From positions 3,375,472 through 3,439,471 of the forward strand of contig OZ253548.1 of assembly GCA_965262595.1 (NCBI GenBank): a DNA stretch of 64,000 nucleotides, in the 5' to 3' direction. Under the pieces are notes generated by a model that was not told the origin of the DNA, did no database searches, and saw nothing but the letters and a program-made list of their open reading frames with translations. Positions within the stretch are counted from its first letter, which is position 1, and each line of letters opens with the position of its first letter. The stretch comes from CATQHB01 sp965262595. Lineage in GTDB: Bacteria > Chloroflexota > Dehalococcoidia > Lucifugimonadales > UBA3495. Both the position numbers and the translations under genes were made by a program. Positions 32,135 to 40,776 of the stretch are shown piece by piece.

Positions 32135-32635
32135 TCAGGCGGTTACTACCCGGTCACGGGCGATGTCGGCGTCCCACGGCCCGGATAACCGGCCCTTCAT
32201 AGTACCGCCAATCATATAGCCGTTTTCGTCGTGGCCCCACTCGCTGGCGGGCATCTCAAAAGAAAGTTCTATCCCGTTGCCGTCGGGGTCGTGAATGTAG
32301 ATGCCGATAGCGTGGCCGTGATCCGATACCCGCTCGATGGGGATGTTCTTTTCCTTGACCCGGTGGTATAGCTCCTTCAGGTCTTCCAGGCTGTCCATAT
32401 ACCAGGCCATGTGGTTAAGGCCTACTTGACCCCGTTGGGGCCCCGGGGCATTTTCCCCCACTTCGATCAGGGCGATTTCGTGGGAGTTTCCTACGTCGGC
32501 GCTCATAAAGGCGGCGCGGCCGGGGGTGAAACCGTGGGTGTGAAGCCCTAGCAGGTCTTCATACCAATCGCGGGCCCGTTCAGCGTTGCGCACAAAAATG
32601 TTAACGTGGCCTAACTGTCTCGGCGTGTACCCCAT
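32135..32635 (-). CDS. VOC-family glyoxalase/extradiol dioxygenase-like protein
   Basis: A 166-residue protein with two beta-alpha-beta-beta-beta modules. Likely metal ligands are H10 (LGHVNIFV), the His of LNHMAWY and the Glu of DGNGIELSFE, the 2-His-1-Glu triad of type I extradiol dioxygenases and glyoxalases. The G-D-P-D-G-N-G-I-E end is characteristic. It could act on catechols or glutathione/other thiol adducts. Monocistronic. Confidence 0.85.
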   Translation of the reverse strand: MGYTPRQLGHVNIFVRNAERARDWYEDLLGLHTHGFTPGRAAFMSADVGNSHEIALIEVGENAPGPQRGQVGLNHMAWYMDSLEDLKELYHRVKEKNIPIERVSDHGHAIGIYIHDPDGNGIELSFEMPASEWGHDENGYMIGGTMKGRLSGPWDADIARDRVVTA

Positions 32636-32705
32636 AATCCTCTCCCTTTTTCAGATAATCTTGGTTTCTCCCGTAGATTATATCAACCTGCCTATCAGGA
32701 AACAA

Positions 32706-32826
32706 TCACGGAATGCGTAACTCCGAGGGCCGGCGTACCTGAAACCGTATCTCCCGGGTTAGCCAACCCTTCCTTTCGGTTACCTGCCTTCGCTCCCCCA
32801 AAAGGCGGGATCCAGGGCATTCCGTG
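32706..32826. repeat. Inverted repeat in intergenic region
   Basis: TCACGGAATGC (about 32706) pairs with GCATTCCGTGG (about 32818), with GGCGGGATCCAGG-type text between. It resembles a degraded palindromic element. It occupies part of the 375-bp gap 32636-33010, where nothing else was seen except CAGGAGG just before the next gene. Confidence 0.5.
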
Positions 32827-33010
32827 GCGGTCGAAGCTGCGAAAAATATCGCCGGACCGCCCGGGGACTGTTATGATGAAATCGTGGAGCGGGCCTGGCT
32901 CAATCGAAGTCAGGCGCTTGTGGGCAGGCATCCGTGAGATTGGCATCCGTAAGATTAAGGATAGCCGGGGCGGCTCTTTGACGGGCTGCGACCGACAGGA
33001 GGAAGCAAAG

Positions 33011-33946
33011 ATGGCAGACTTGGTGTTGCGAACCGCCGTAGGGAACTACGGCCACACGACTCCGCTGAAGGACGGGACGGTAACCTCCGGGATGTTCGAC
33101 ATGGAACATATCGAGGTGTCCCCGGTGACCAGCATCTTCCGTCGTATGGTGCGCAGTTTGGAGTTCGACGTTGCGGAGATGGCCCTGTCAACCTATATGT
33201 GCGCCCGGGCCTATGGCAAGCCCATCACCGGAATACCCGTCTTCCTGACTCGCGCCTTTTATCATGGCGGGCTGGTTTATAACCCGCGCAGCGGTATCCA
33301 GTCACCCAAAGACCTGGAAGGACGCAAAGTCGGGGTACGAAGCTACACGCTGACTCCCGGCGTTTGGACTCGGGGCATTCTGCAGACCGAATACGGCGTG
33401 GACCTGGACGCCGTGACCTGGGTCTTGGCCGGCGACGAGCACGTGGCCGAGTTCGTCGCGCCGCCTAACGTGGTCTCGTCGCCCAACAGCGACCTCGGCG
33501 AGATGCTGCGTTCGGGGGAGATAGACGCTGCCATTGGAGCGGGGCCGGTTGATTCGCCGGAAATCCAACCCCTGTTCGCCGAACCGGACCACGCCGACGC
33601 TGCCTGGCACCACAAAACCGGAGTCTATCCGATTAGCCATATGCTGGTGGTGAGCAACGCGGCGTTGGAATCGAATCATGGCCTCGGCCAAGAGCTTTTC
33701 GAGGTGTTCAAGGCGGCCAAAGCCCTTTACTTGGAGCGTCTTCACTCCGGGGATGCGGCCGGTCCCGCAGACCAGGCGTTGCTGAAGATGGCCGAGGTGG
33801 TGGGCGGCGATCCCGTACCTTACGGCTTCGAGAGTTCGCGGAAGACCCTGGAAACCTTCGTCGATTTTAACGTCGAGCAGCGAGTAATCCCGCAGCGGGT
33901 TGACGCGGAAGAGCTGTTCCCCTCCGCCACGCTTGCGTTGGTCTGA
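33011..33946 (+). CDS. Periplasmic-binding-fold protein (phthalate decarboxylase/SBP-like)
   Basis: A 311-residue protein with the two-lobed type-II binding fold seen in 4,5-dihydroxyphthalate decarboxylase-like and NMT1/THI5-like proteins: FDVAEMALSTYMCARAYGKP, PVFLTRAFYHGG, PKDLEGRKVGVRSYTLTPGV, LRSGEIDAAIGAG. It has no signal peptide, which favours a cytoplasmic enzyme or sensor over a transporter subunit. The start at ATG 33011 is supported by CAGGAGG. The frame extends 5' but without protein-like sequence. A decarboxylase of an aromatic acid is one option. Confidence 0.75.
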   Translation: MADLVLRTAVGNYGHTTPLKDGTVTSGMFDMEHIEVSPVTSIFRRMVRSLEFDVAEMALSTYMCARAYGKPITGIPVFLTRAFYHGGLVYNPRSGIQSPKDLEGRKVGVRSYTLTPGVWTRGILQTEYGVDLDAVTWVLAGDEHVAEFVAPPNVVSSPNSDLGEMLRSGEIDAAIGAGPVDSPEIQPLFAEPDHADAAWHHKTGVYPISHMLVVSNAALESNHGLGQELFEVFKAAKALYLERLHSGDAAGPADQALLKMAEVVGGDPVPYGFESSRKTLETFVDFNVEQRVIPQRVDAEELFPSATLALV

Positions 33947-34190
33947 CGGTGCCGTCGAGGATTGACCTGGCTCATATTCTTCCCGGGCAATACGCCGCCG
34001 CCGGTTTGCCAGGGAAGCGTACCGCCTGCGCCAGAGGTAAACTACCGGGCTGGGAATCGGCGATGGTCCCTTCCCTATGCCACGCCGGTAATCCCTCAGT
34101 GGAACGGGTTTTGCGCCGGAACGGCTACTTGTCGCAAGCAACGGTTTTCGATATCATAGCCTCCGCTCAGGTTTGCCGTCGGGAGACGTT

Positions 34191-35108
34191 ATGACGCAGT
34201 ACTCGTTCCGAATTCCTAACGCAGATTACCTGGGGTTCCCGGCCACGCCGGAAGCGATCGTTGAAACGGCGTGCAAGGCCGAAGAGTTGGGGTTTGACGC
34301 CTTGTTCGTTAATGATCACGTGATTGTCGACGATTCCCCACGCAACTCCCCCTGGCGCAATGTTTATGACCCGTTGATGGTCCTGGCCTATGTGGCGGCG
34401 CGGACATCCCGGGTGCGGCTGGGAACGTCGGTGCTCATTATGCCGTACCGCAATCCCATTGTGACGGCCAAGATGCTTGCCACACTGGACCAAATGTCGG
34501 GGGGCCGGGCCATAGCGGGAGTGGGAGCAGGCTGGAACGAGGCCGAATATGATGCTTTGGGCGTACCCTATCAAGAACGCGGGGCGCGAACCACTGAGTA
34601 TCTGCGTCTGTGGCAAGCGTGTTGGGAGCCGGGCCCCACTACCTTCCATGGCCGGTTCTTCTCCTTCGACAATATGCACGTGAACCCCAAGCCGGTCCAG
34701 CAGCCTCACGTGCCCCTATGGATCGGCGGGTCCAGCCACGCTTCGTTGCGGCGCGCGGCCCGGTTTGCCCAGGTGTGGCAGCCCACTCCCACAGGGTTGG
34801 GCAACTTAATCCGCAACCAGGCTTATTTGCGGGATGCGTGCGCCGGGATTGAGCGAGGCGACGTGCCGCGCACCCGGATGAGCTTCCGGGTCAACTTCAG
34901 CCATATCACCGGCAGTTCCGGCAGCGGGGTTGACCGACCCACCGGCCAGGGCAGCCCGGAGCAGGTCGCATCAGACCTGAAACGCTACCGGCAGGAGGCC
35001 GGTCTGGAGGAGTTTCAGATTAACTTCAACGGCTGCCGCAGCCTGCAAGAGCTGCTTGACTCCATGGATGTGTTGGTTCAAGAGGTGATTCCAAGGGTGG
35101 ATGTTTAG
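34191..35108 (+). CDS. LLM-class F420-dependent oxidoreductase (second copy)
   Basis: A 305-residue paralogue of the 1483-2436 protein. Matching motifs are FDALFVNDHVI, RLGTSVLIMPYRNPIVTAKM, AGVGAGWNEAEYDALG and QPHVPLWIGGSSHASLRRAA. The start ATG 34191 has GGGAG at suitable distance; the frame also opens with TTG 18 bp earlier. The interval 33947-34190 before it contains no recognisable feature. Substrate unknown, cofactor inferred from subfamily. Confidence 0.85.
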   Translation: MTQYSFRIPNADYLGFPATPEAIVETACKAEELGFDALFVNDHVIVDDSPRNSPWRNVYDPLMVLAYVAARTSRVRLGTSVLIMPYRNPIVTAKMLATLDQMSGGRAIAGVGAGWNEAEYDALGVPYQERGARTTEYLRLWQACWEPGPTTFHGRFFSFDNMHVNPKPVQQPHVPLWIGGSSHASLRRAARFAQVWQPTPTGLGNLIRNQAYLRDACAGIERGDVPRTRMSFRVNFSHITGSSGSGVDRPTGQGSPEQVASDLKRYRQEAGLEEFQINFNGCRSLQELLDSMDVLVQEVIPRVDV

Positions 35109-35138
35109 GAAGCCGTCAGCAGGCGCTCCCGCTCCCAT

Positions 35139-35178
35139 GGCCGGTTCCGGCCGGTTCCGGCCGGTTCCGGCCGGTTCG
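35139..35178. repeat. 10-bp tandem repeat GGCCGGTTCC
   Basis: Three perfect units and a fourth ending GGCCGGTTCG, between the LLM gene and the dehydrogenase remnant. Because GGCCGG and CCGG are self-complementary, each unit can fold. Confidence 0.85.
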
Positions 35179-35236
35179 GCGGCGCTCTCACCGGGTCTGG
35201 GGAGACCGGAGTTTTGCCTGGCAGTGACCGATAAAC

Positions 35237-35478
35237 TTGAAGGCCTTTCCCATCGAACGAAACGAAAAGCTCCGGGTCCTGATGGACGCGGTGGCGAGGG
35301 TACGCCCCACGTTGGAGGCGGGCGCCCGGGAAGCTGAGGAGACCGCCACCCTGCCGCGGGCATCGGTGGACGCCCTCTATGAGTCCGGCTTGTTCCTCCT
35401 CAAGCTGCCCCAGGCGCTGGGAGGCGCCGAAAAACTATCGCTTGCCAAAGCCGGACGACTTCCTTGCCGGGGATCTGG
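35237..35478 (+). pseudogene. Acyl-CoA dehydrogenase-family remnant (N-terminus)
   Basis: About 65 residues (VRPTLEAGAREAEETATLPR, then ASVDALYESGLFLLKLPQAL-GG) match the N-terminal helix bundle of acyl-CoA dehydrogenase/flavin hydroxylase proteins, which normally run to about 380-400 residues. The similarity fades before the R1 repeat copy C at 35477, and no downstream portion is found. It opens with TTG at 35237. A broken gene. Confidence 0.75.
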
Positions 35479-35558
35479 GGATACTCTGAATAAGTCGTTA
35501 ACCGCCAGCGCCATCACCCCGTCGTTCCTGCGAAAGCAGGAACGACGGGGTGATGGCT
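35477..35558. repeat. MITE-like element R1, truncated copy C, with perfect hairpin
   Basis: The left terminus GGGGATACTCTGAATAAGTC is present, the right terminus is missing. Bases 35510-35557 form a perfect 22-bp stem (GCCATCACCCCGTCGTTCCT-GC with its exact complement) closed by a GAAA tetraloop at 35532-35535. It abuts the acyl-CoA dehydrogenase remnant. The stretch 35559-35717 carries no recognised gene. Confidence 0.85.
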
Positions 35559-35717
35559 GACATTGTGGAGATCCTGGCATTAACTCCCCACGATTGGGAG
35601 GAACCGGAAGATTCGCCGCCTTTAGAGCCGCAAAGCGGAAACCAATGGCTCCTGACGACTTCGGGGCGCACCAACGTGCGCCCCGGATTGCATACCCGAA
35701 CCTTGCCCCGCTGGCAG

Positions 35718-36503
35718 CTACTTCTCCCAGACCACCGGGTTGCTCAGAGTTCCGATGCCTTCAATCTCGATGTCAATAACGTCGCCGTCCTTCATGTTCT
35801 CCGGCGCCCCGTCGGTGCCCATCCAGACAACATCCCCCGGGAATAAGGTCAGGTACTGGCTCATTCGGCTGATATATTCCCGCACGCCGAAAATGGCGCC
35901 GGACATATTGTAATTGCTGATGGACTTGCCGTTGAGGACAATCCGTACCTCGCAGTTATCCGGGTCAATTCCGTCGGTGACGATGAAGGGACCCATCGGC
36001 TTGAAAGTATCCGTGTTCTTGCCGCGCCACATGGTCCGGTCGCCCCGCTGCCAGACGCGCTCGCTGACATCGTTGCCGATGGTGTAACCGAGCACATAGT
36101 CCAGAGCTTCTTCCTCGGAAACCTTTTTGCACTGCTTGCCAATGACCACCACCAACTCGCCCTCATACTGGAGCAGTTCGTGGGCGTCGCTGGGCACTAC
36201 AATAGCCTCGCCGTCGGCCACCAGCGCATTGTTGGCCCGATAACCCACATCCGCCGCATCGGGAAATTGGGGTTCTTCGCCCCGCTTGGCCGCCATCTCC
36301 GTCACGTGCTCCCGGAAGTTAATGCCCGCCGCGTAGAAGGTTGGCGGAACCACCGGCACCAGCAGTTTCACTGCGCTGAGGGGTTGAACATTAGCCGTCC
36401 TTTCGTAGCTGTCAAAGGGGGTGCCGGACACCTCAATGACGTTATCGCCGTCAATGATGCCATAGGTCGCCTTGTCCCCGGATTGGAACCTGCACCACTT
36501 CAT
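35718..36503 (-). CDS. Fumarylacetoacetate hydrolase (FAH)-family protein
   Basis: A 261-residue protein. The family core is ATFYAAGINFREH (as PPTFYAAGINFREHV), then the metal-binding EGELVVVIGKQ (first Glu ligands) and YTIGNDVSERVWQ, ending with FPGDVVWMGTDGAP. FAH members hydrolyse or decarboxylate acylpyruvates and related 2-oxo acids with Mg/Mn. Its context beside aromatic-degradation-like enzymes is suggestive only. Starts with ATG 36503. Confidence 0.88.
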   Translation of the reverse strand: MKWCRFQSGDKATYGIIDGDNVIEVSGTPFDSYERTANVQPLSAVKLLVPVVPPTFYAAGINFREHVTEMAAKRGEEPQFPDAADVGYRANNALVADGEAIVVPSDAHELLQYEGELVVVIGKQCKKVSEEEALDYVLGYTIGNDVSERVWQRGDRTMWRGKNTDTFKPMGPFIVTDGIDPDNCEVRIVLNGKSISNYNMSGAIFGVREYISRMSQYLTLFPGDVVWMGTDGAPENMKDGDVIDIEIEGIGTLSNPVVWEK

Positions 36504-36607
36504 AATTAGTCCCTCCGAAAATCTCCGGCGTCAAAGCCGGGTTGGGTTAAGCTTTCCCAATTCTGGCATTATAACTACCGGCGGTCAAGGGTCGTTTCTT
36601 TCTGCCG

Positions 36608-36660
36608 GCTTTTTCACACAGATACACAGAGGGCACAGAGATACGCCGAGTTTCACAGAG
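36608..36660. repeat. CACAGAG-rich repeat upstream of mcrBC
   Basis: TTTTTCACACAGATACACAG, then AGGGCACAGAGATACGCCGAG, resembles the reverse complement of 39698-39742 (TTTTTTCACAGGGAGACGCA, then GAGATGCAGAGGGACTCAGAG). The pair therefore flanks mcrB-mcrC in inverted orientation. Confidence 0.6.
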
Positions 36661-36679
36661 GGAATCTGCTCTCTCTGCC

Positions 36680-36709
36680 GTGAAACGAATCTTAAAGTTA
36701 GGTTATACT
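36680..36709 (+). promoter_or_regulatory. Candidate sigma70-type promoter of mcrBC
   Basis: GTGAAA (36680-36685) and TATACT (36704-36709) are spaced by 18 bp, 39 bp upstream of the mcrB ATG. The -10 fits well, the -35 moderately (four of six). Predicted from sequence alone. Confidence 0.4.
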
Positions 36710-36747
36710 GACAAGCGGCGGCCAGATATTATAGAGCAAGGAGAACT

Positions 36748-38532
36748 ATGGGCAGCAGGATAATCCGCAACAAGGACGCGGACACGGAACGTGTCTATAA
36801 GGCAGCGGAGCGATGGGTAGAGTGCGCTTTGCTGAGTGATGACTCCCTCTTTACCCCCGGCACGGCTATCTGGTCAAGCTGCTGGCTGGGAGAGCTTCGC
36901 CAAAAGCTCCAAGATCAGCCGGGCAACTTCCTGAACAATTTACAGCGTCAACTGGCCGGCAGGCCGCCGGAAGTTTATCAACTGGTGAGCGAGGCACTAT
37001 ATTTCTACTATCTCATTGACGCCAGTACAAAAGGCACAACCAAGCAAAATAACATTGCCAAGGTGATTAGTTGGTCGGAGGAACCGGTAGAAATTCCGCA
37101 AGGGCTAATTGACAGCCTCTCGCCTGGACTTGTCGACTCTGGAACAACCAAGCCATTCCAGAAATTCCACGTCGGTTTCCTCATTGAGGTCGTTGAACAC
37201 TGGAAGGAAAAAGAAAAAGAGGAGCAGAATCGGCTGCTGAATGACCCGTGGGCCTTCAAAGACTTCGTGACGCAACTCGGTTTCCGGAGCGAGTTGCTTA
37301 AGGGCGCTGGTAACGAACCACGCGCTCAGCGGGAAGGTCTGCTACATCTGGTTTTTCCTGATACTTTCGAGGCAATCGTCTCCCACAGCGATAAAGAAAG
37401 CATTGCCAATTCGTTTGCCAATCTTGTTAAAGACCCGAGTGGAGATGTTGACCGCCGACTGGCGCAGATTCGCCCGGGCCTTGAAGCCAAATACGGTATT
37501 AAAGATCATCTTTTCTATGTTGTACCCGAGATTTATAATAAGTGGAAAGTCTGGAACGCTCCGAACTTGGCAGACCCTTGGTCTCTCCCCAAAATAGCCA
37601 AACTGGCCGACCAACTCCTGTGGCCGCCCGAATACTTACAGGAAATTATCGACGACCTCCAGGAAAAGCGGCAGGTGATTTTCTATGGCCCGCCGGGCAC
37701 CGGCAAGACCTACGTTGCCCAGGCCATCGCCCAGCATTGCCAGGAGAACGGCGGAGGCTTCGAAATTGTCCAGTTCCACCCCTCCTATTCCTACGAGGAC
37801 TTTGTTGAAGGTTTCCGGCCCACCCTTACCGACGACGGCCAAGCCGGGTTCAAGCTGACTCAAGGCCCCCTGCGCCGTATTGCTGAAAAGGCCGAGGCCA
37901 ACCAGAATGCCACCTTCATTCTGGTCATCGACGAACTCAACCGGGGCAATGTCAGCAAGGTGTTAGGCGAGCTCTATTTCCTGCTGGAATACCGGGATAA
38001 AAAAGTCCGGCTCCAGTACGGCGGCGGCGCTGGAAAGGGCGGTGATGATAGCGAAGGTTTCAGCCTGCCGTCCAACCTCTGGTTCATCTGCACCATGAAC
38101 ACAGCAGACCGCTCCATTGCGCTGATGGACGCTGCCCTGCGGCGCCGCTTCTACTTCGCGCCCTTCTTCCCCAACGAACCGCCCATTGATGGCCTCTTGC
38201 GCCGGTGGCTCAACCGGCACAGACAGGCTACTTGGGCCGCCGACCTGGTGGACGAGGCCAACAAAAAACTGGACCGAGACTCCGGCATCGGCCCCAGCCA
38301 CTTTATGGTAGAGGTTCAGACGTTGGACGAAAACCGTGTGCGTCGCATCTGGAACCGGGCGGTCATACCCTATGTTGAGGAACAGTGTTTCGGCGACGCT
38401 GACAAACTTGCAAAGTTCAAATTCGAACGGCTGAAAGGGCAACTGCCCGGCTCTACGCCGTTGGACGCCGCCCTTGAGCCGGTTGAGGGCATTGACTTGC
38501 CACAGGCAGATGCCGATGCAACTGACGCTTAA
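36748..38532 (+). CDS. mcrB: McrB-like AAA+ GTPase, type IV restriction subunit
   Basis: A 594-residue protein. An N-terminal region of about 300 residues, not the E. coli DNA-binding domain, contains HLVFPDTFEAIVSHSDKESI as in MrcB-type N-termini. The AAA+ motor follows: Walker A FYGPPGTGKT at about 312-321, FHPSYSYEDFVEGFRP, Walker B LVIDELNRGNVSKVLGEL and the McrB hallmark MNTADRSIALMDAALRRRF. With McrC it cuts modified-base DNA after GTP-driven translocation. AAGGAG precedes the ATG. McrC begins within its last codons. The modified base recognised cannot be inferred. Confidence 0.9.
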   Translation: MGSRIIRNKDADTERVYKAAERWVECALLSDDSLFTPGTAIWSSCWLGELRQKLQDQPGNFLNNLQRQLAGRPPEVYQLVSEALYFYYLIDASTKGTTKQNNIAKVISWSEEPVEIPQGLIDSLSPGLVDSGTTKPFQKFHVGFLIEVVEHWKEKEKEEQNRLLNDPWAFKDFVTQLGFRSELLKGAGNEPRAQREGLLHLVFPDTFEAIVSHSDKESIANSFANLVKDPSGDVDRRLAQIRPGLEAKYGIKDHLFYVVPEIYNKWKVWNAPNLADPWSLPKIAKLADQLLWPPEYLQEIIDDLQEKRQVIFYGPPGTGKTYVAQAIAQHCQENGGGFEIVQFHPSYSYEDFVEGFRPTLTDDGQAGFKLTQGPLRRIAEKAEANQNATFILVIDELNRGNVSKVLGELYFLLEYRDKKVRLQYGGGAGKGGDDSEGFSLPSNLWFICTMNTADRSIALMDAALRRRFYFAPFFPNEPPIDGLLRRWLNRHRQATWAADLVDEANKKLDRDSGIGPSHFMVEVQTLDENRVRRIWNRAVIPYVEEQCFGDADKLAKFKFERLKGQLPGSTPLDAALEPVEGIDLPQADADATDA

Positions 38533-39697
38533 CGAATACCAGCCTCGCGACGTCAACCTGCCTTTGGATAAGGGAGAAATTCAGGGCCTCAAGAACGCTC
38601 ACATTGAAGTAACCCCCTCAACCGAAGCAGGGATTAATTGGACGCTCCGGCCATCCTCCTACATCGGCACAGTGCGCTTGGGCGACCGGTCAATCATCGT
38701 GCGCCCCAAGATTCCCATTGACCGAGTGATGTTCCTCATTGCCTACGCCATTGACCCAAAGGAATGGAAGAACTACTTTGACCTGTCCCCGGCCCCGGAT
38801 GTGCTGGAAAGCATCATCCCCGCCTTCGTACACCATACCCGCCGGGCCGTACAGTGCGGGTTGCTGCAAGGCTACCGCCACGAAGAGGAGGCGCTCCATA
38901 CCGTCCGGGGCCGCATCCGGTTCGCCGAACAGCTTAACCGGCGCTTCGCCATACCCTTACCTATTGAAGTCGCCTACGACGAATTTACCGAGGACATTGA
39001 GGAAAACCGTCTGCTCAAGACGGCCCTGCACCGCTTGGCGCGCCTGCCGGTGCGGTCAGATACGAGCCGGAAGGACGTTAACGCCCTGCGTCCGGTGTTT
39101 AACTCCGTTGAGCTCGGCGCTTACCGCCGCGGCACACCGGAAGTCCAATATACAAGGCTCAACAACCATTACCGCCCTGCGGTGGAACTGGCCCGGCTGA
39201 TTATAGACAACTCCAGCTTGGAACTCTTTCACGGCGAGGCAGCCGGGGCTTCCTTCCTGCTGGATATGAACAAGGTTTTCGAGCGGTTCCTGTTCGTCGC
39301 ACTGCGGGAGGCGCTGGCTCTGTCGGAAAGGGAGTGGAAGCGCGGCGCTCACCTGACCCTGGACGTAGCGGATGCTATCAGGCTGGAACCCGACCTGTCC
39401 TGGTGGAACCGAGGGTGGTGCCGTTTTGTGGGCGATGCCAAGTATAAGAAACTTGAGCAGGAGGGATTCCGGCACGCCGACATCTACCAAATGCTGGCCT
39501 ACTGCACGGCAGCCGACTTACCCGCCGGCCTGCTGGTCTATGCCGCCGGCGAGGCCGACCCCGCCGTTCACCGCATCGAACACGCGGACAAGACCATTGA
39601 AATAGTTTCTCTCGACCTGAGCGGCTGCCGGGAAACTATTCTGAACAAAGTCAACCAAATCGCTCAAAAGGTCAAGTCCCTGGCTGACTTGGCCTAG
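38510..39697 (+). CDS. mcrC: McrC-like nuclease subunit, type IV restriction
   Basis: A 395-residue protein. The N-terminal beta region contains WTLRPSSYIGTVRLGDRSII, then VRPKIP, typical of McrC. The middle is FTEDIEENRLLKTALHRL. The C-terminal PD-(D/E)xK nuclease shows RLEPDLSWW (Asp), GDAKYKK (D-x-K) and DIYQMLAY. Start at ATG 38510 or 38516, overlapping the end of mcrB by about 20 bp in another frame, which couples translation. Both domains look complete. Confidence 0.9.
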   Translation: MPMQLTLNEYQPRDVNLPLDKGEIQGLKNAHIEVTPSTEAGINWTLRPSSYIGTVRLGDRSIIVRPKIPIDRVMFLIAYAIDPKEWKNYFDLSPAPDVLESIIPAFVHHTRRAVQCGLLQGYRHEEEALHTVRGRIRFAEQLNRRFAIPLPIEVAYDEFTEDIEENRLLKTALHRLARLPVRSDTSRKDVNALRPVFNSVELGAYRRGTPEVQYTRLNNHYRPAVELARLIIDNSSLELFHGEAAGASFLLDMNKVFERFLFVALREALALSEREWKRGAHLTLDVADAIRLEPDLSWWNRGWCRFVGDAKYKKLEQEGFRHADIYQMLAYCTAADLPAGLLVYAAGEADPAVHRIEHADKTIEIVSLDLSGCRETILNKVNQIAQKVKSLADLA

Positions 39698-39742
39698 AAC
39701 TCTGAGTCCCTCTGCATCTCTGCGTCTCCCTGTGAAAAAACC
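39698..39742. repeat. CACAGAG-type repeat downstream of mcrBC (inverted)
   Basis: On the minus strand it reads TTTTTTCACAGGGAGACGCA, then GAGATGCAGAGGGACTCAGAG, an imperfect inverted copy of 36608-36660. Together they bracket the two-gene unit. Confidence 0.55.
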
Positions 39743-39823
39743 CTTGCAAAGAGCTACCCAATTTGCCCAGTCCTCCCATCTATGTTACCTTCCCTATACC
39801 GACAAGCAAGACAGGAGAAGGAA

Positions 39824-40591
39824 ATGCGCCTGGAAGGAAAAACCGCCCTGATTACCGGGGCCAGCCGGAACATTGGCCGCCAAGTCGCCCTGACCTTTGC
39901 CCGGGAAGGCGCCGACCTGGTATTGAACACCCGCCAAAGTCGGCAGGAACTGGAGGAAGTAGCTGCCCAATGCCGCGAGCTGGGAGTCAACACCCATATT
40001 GCGATGGGCGACGTTGCCGACCCGGACACCGCTGCCGGCATCGTAACCGACGGTATCGCCGCCCTGGGCAAAGTTGACATTCTGGTAAGCAATGTGGCGA
40101 TTCGGCCGCACAAGCCTATCCTGGAGATTTCCAATGAGGAATGGCGGCAAGTAATGGAAATTAACCTTTTCCCCGCCTTCTACCTCATCAAGGCGGCGCT
40201 GCCCGGTATGATGGAGCGGCGCACTGGCAGCATCATTGCCCTGGGAGGGCAATCGGCCATTACCGGACGCCCCGAAACTGCGCTGGTAACCACCGCCAAG
40301 ACCGGGCTGCTGGGTTTGATTCGGGCCGTGGCCGCTGAGATGGGACCCTATAACATTCGGGCCAATATGGTTAATCCCGGCTCCACCGACACCCGCCGCG
40401 CCCACCCGGAATGGTATCCGGAGTTTCAGGAGGTAGCTCGCGGTTCGGCGGAGCACGTAGCCGACATTCCCCTGGGACGCCAGGGTTCGGTGCAAGACAT
40501 CGCCGATGCTTGTCTCTTTTTCGCCTCTGACGAATCCGGCTACATCACCGGAGACCGGATGAACGTGGTAGGCGGCCGCTACATCGTCTAG
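39824..40591 (+). CDS. SDR-family oxidoreductase (3-oxoacyl-reductase-like)
   Basis: A 255-residue classical short-chain dehydrogenase. The cofactor motif is TGASRNIG at about 11-18, with N-terminal LEGKTALITG. The N-x-A segment is SNVAIRPHKP. The catalytic Ser lies near IIALGGQS, but the usual Y-x-x-x-K reads ALVTTAKTGL: the Lys is kept and the Tyr is replaced. The substrate-binding and C-terminal GQ-like pattern ends with SGYITGDRMNVVGG. AGGAGAAGG precedes ATG 39824. The missing Tyr may mean altered chemistry. Confidence 0.82.
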   Translation: MRLEGKTALITGASRNIGRQVALTFAREGADLVLNTRQSRQELEEVAAQCRELGVNTHIAMGDVADPDTAAGIVTDGIAALGKVDILVSNVAIRPHKPILEISNEEWRQVMEINLFPAFYLIKAALPGMMERRTGSIIALGGQSAITGRPETALVTTAKTGLLGLIRAVAAEMGPYNIRANMVNPGSTDTRRAHPEWYPEFQEVARGSAEHVADIPLGRQGSVQDIADACLFFASDESGYITGDRMNVVGGRYIV

Positions 40592-40662
40592 CAGCCGGAC
40601 CGATTCGTTCTGGGCAGGAAGGGCACCGCTACGATCGAGTCGGCCCGGGTAAGGGACCGTTC

Positions 40663-40710
40663 TTCGACCGGCTCAGGAAGAGCAGACTTAAGCTTGAGCG
40701 CCGGATTATT
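40663..40710. repeat. Dispersed repeat R3, copy 2
   Basis: TTCGACCGGCTCAGGAAGAG, then CAGACTTAAGCTTGAGCGCCGGATTATT, matches 24952-25000 with few differences. It lies in the 185-bp gap between convergent SDR and ROK genes. Confidence 0.65.
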
Positions 40711-40776
40711 GAAGGACCCGGTGGCGGGCGCGGGACGGAGGGCGACGCTGTTGGCGAGGCGCCGGACTACCGCGCC

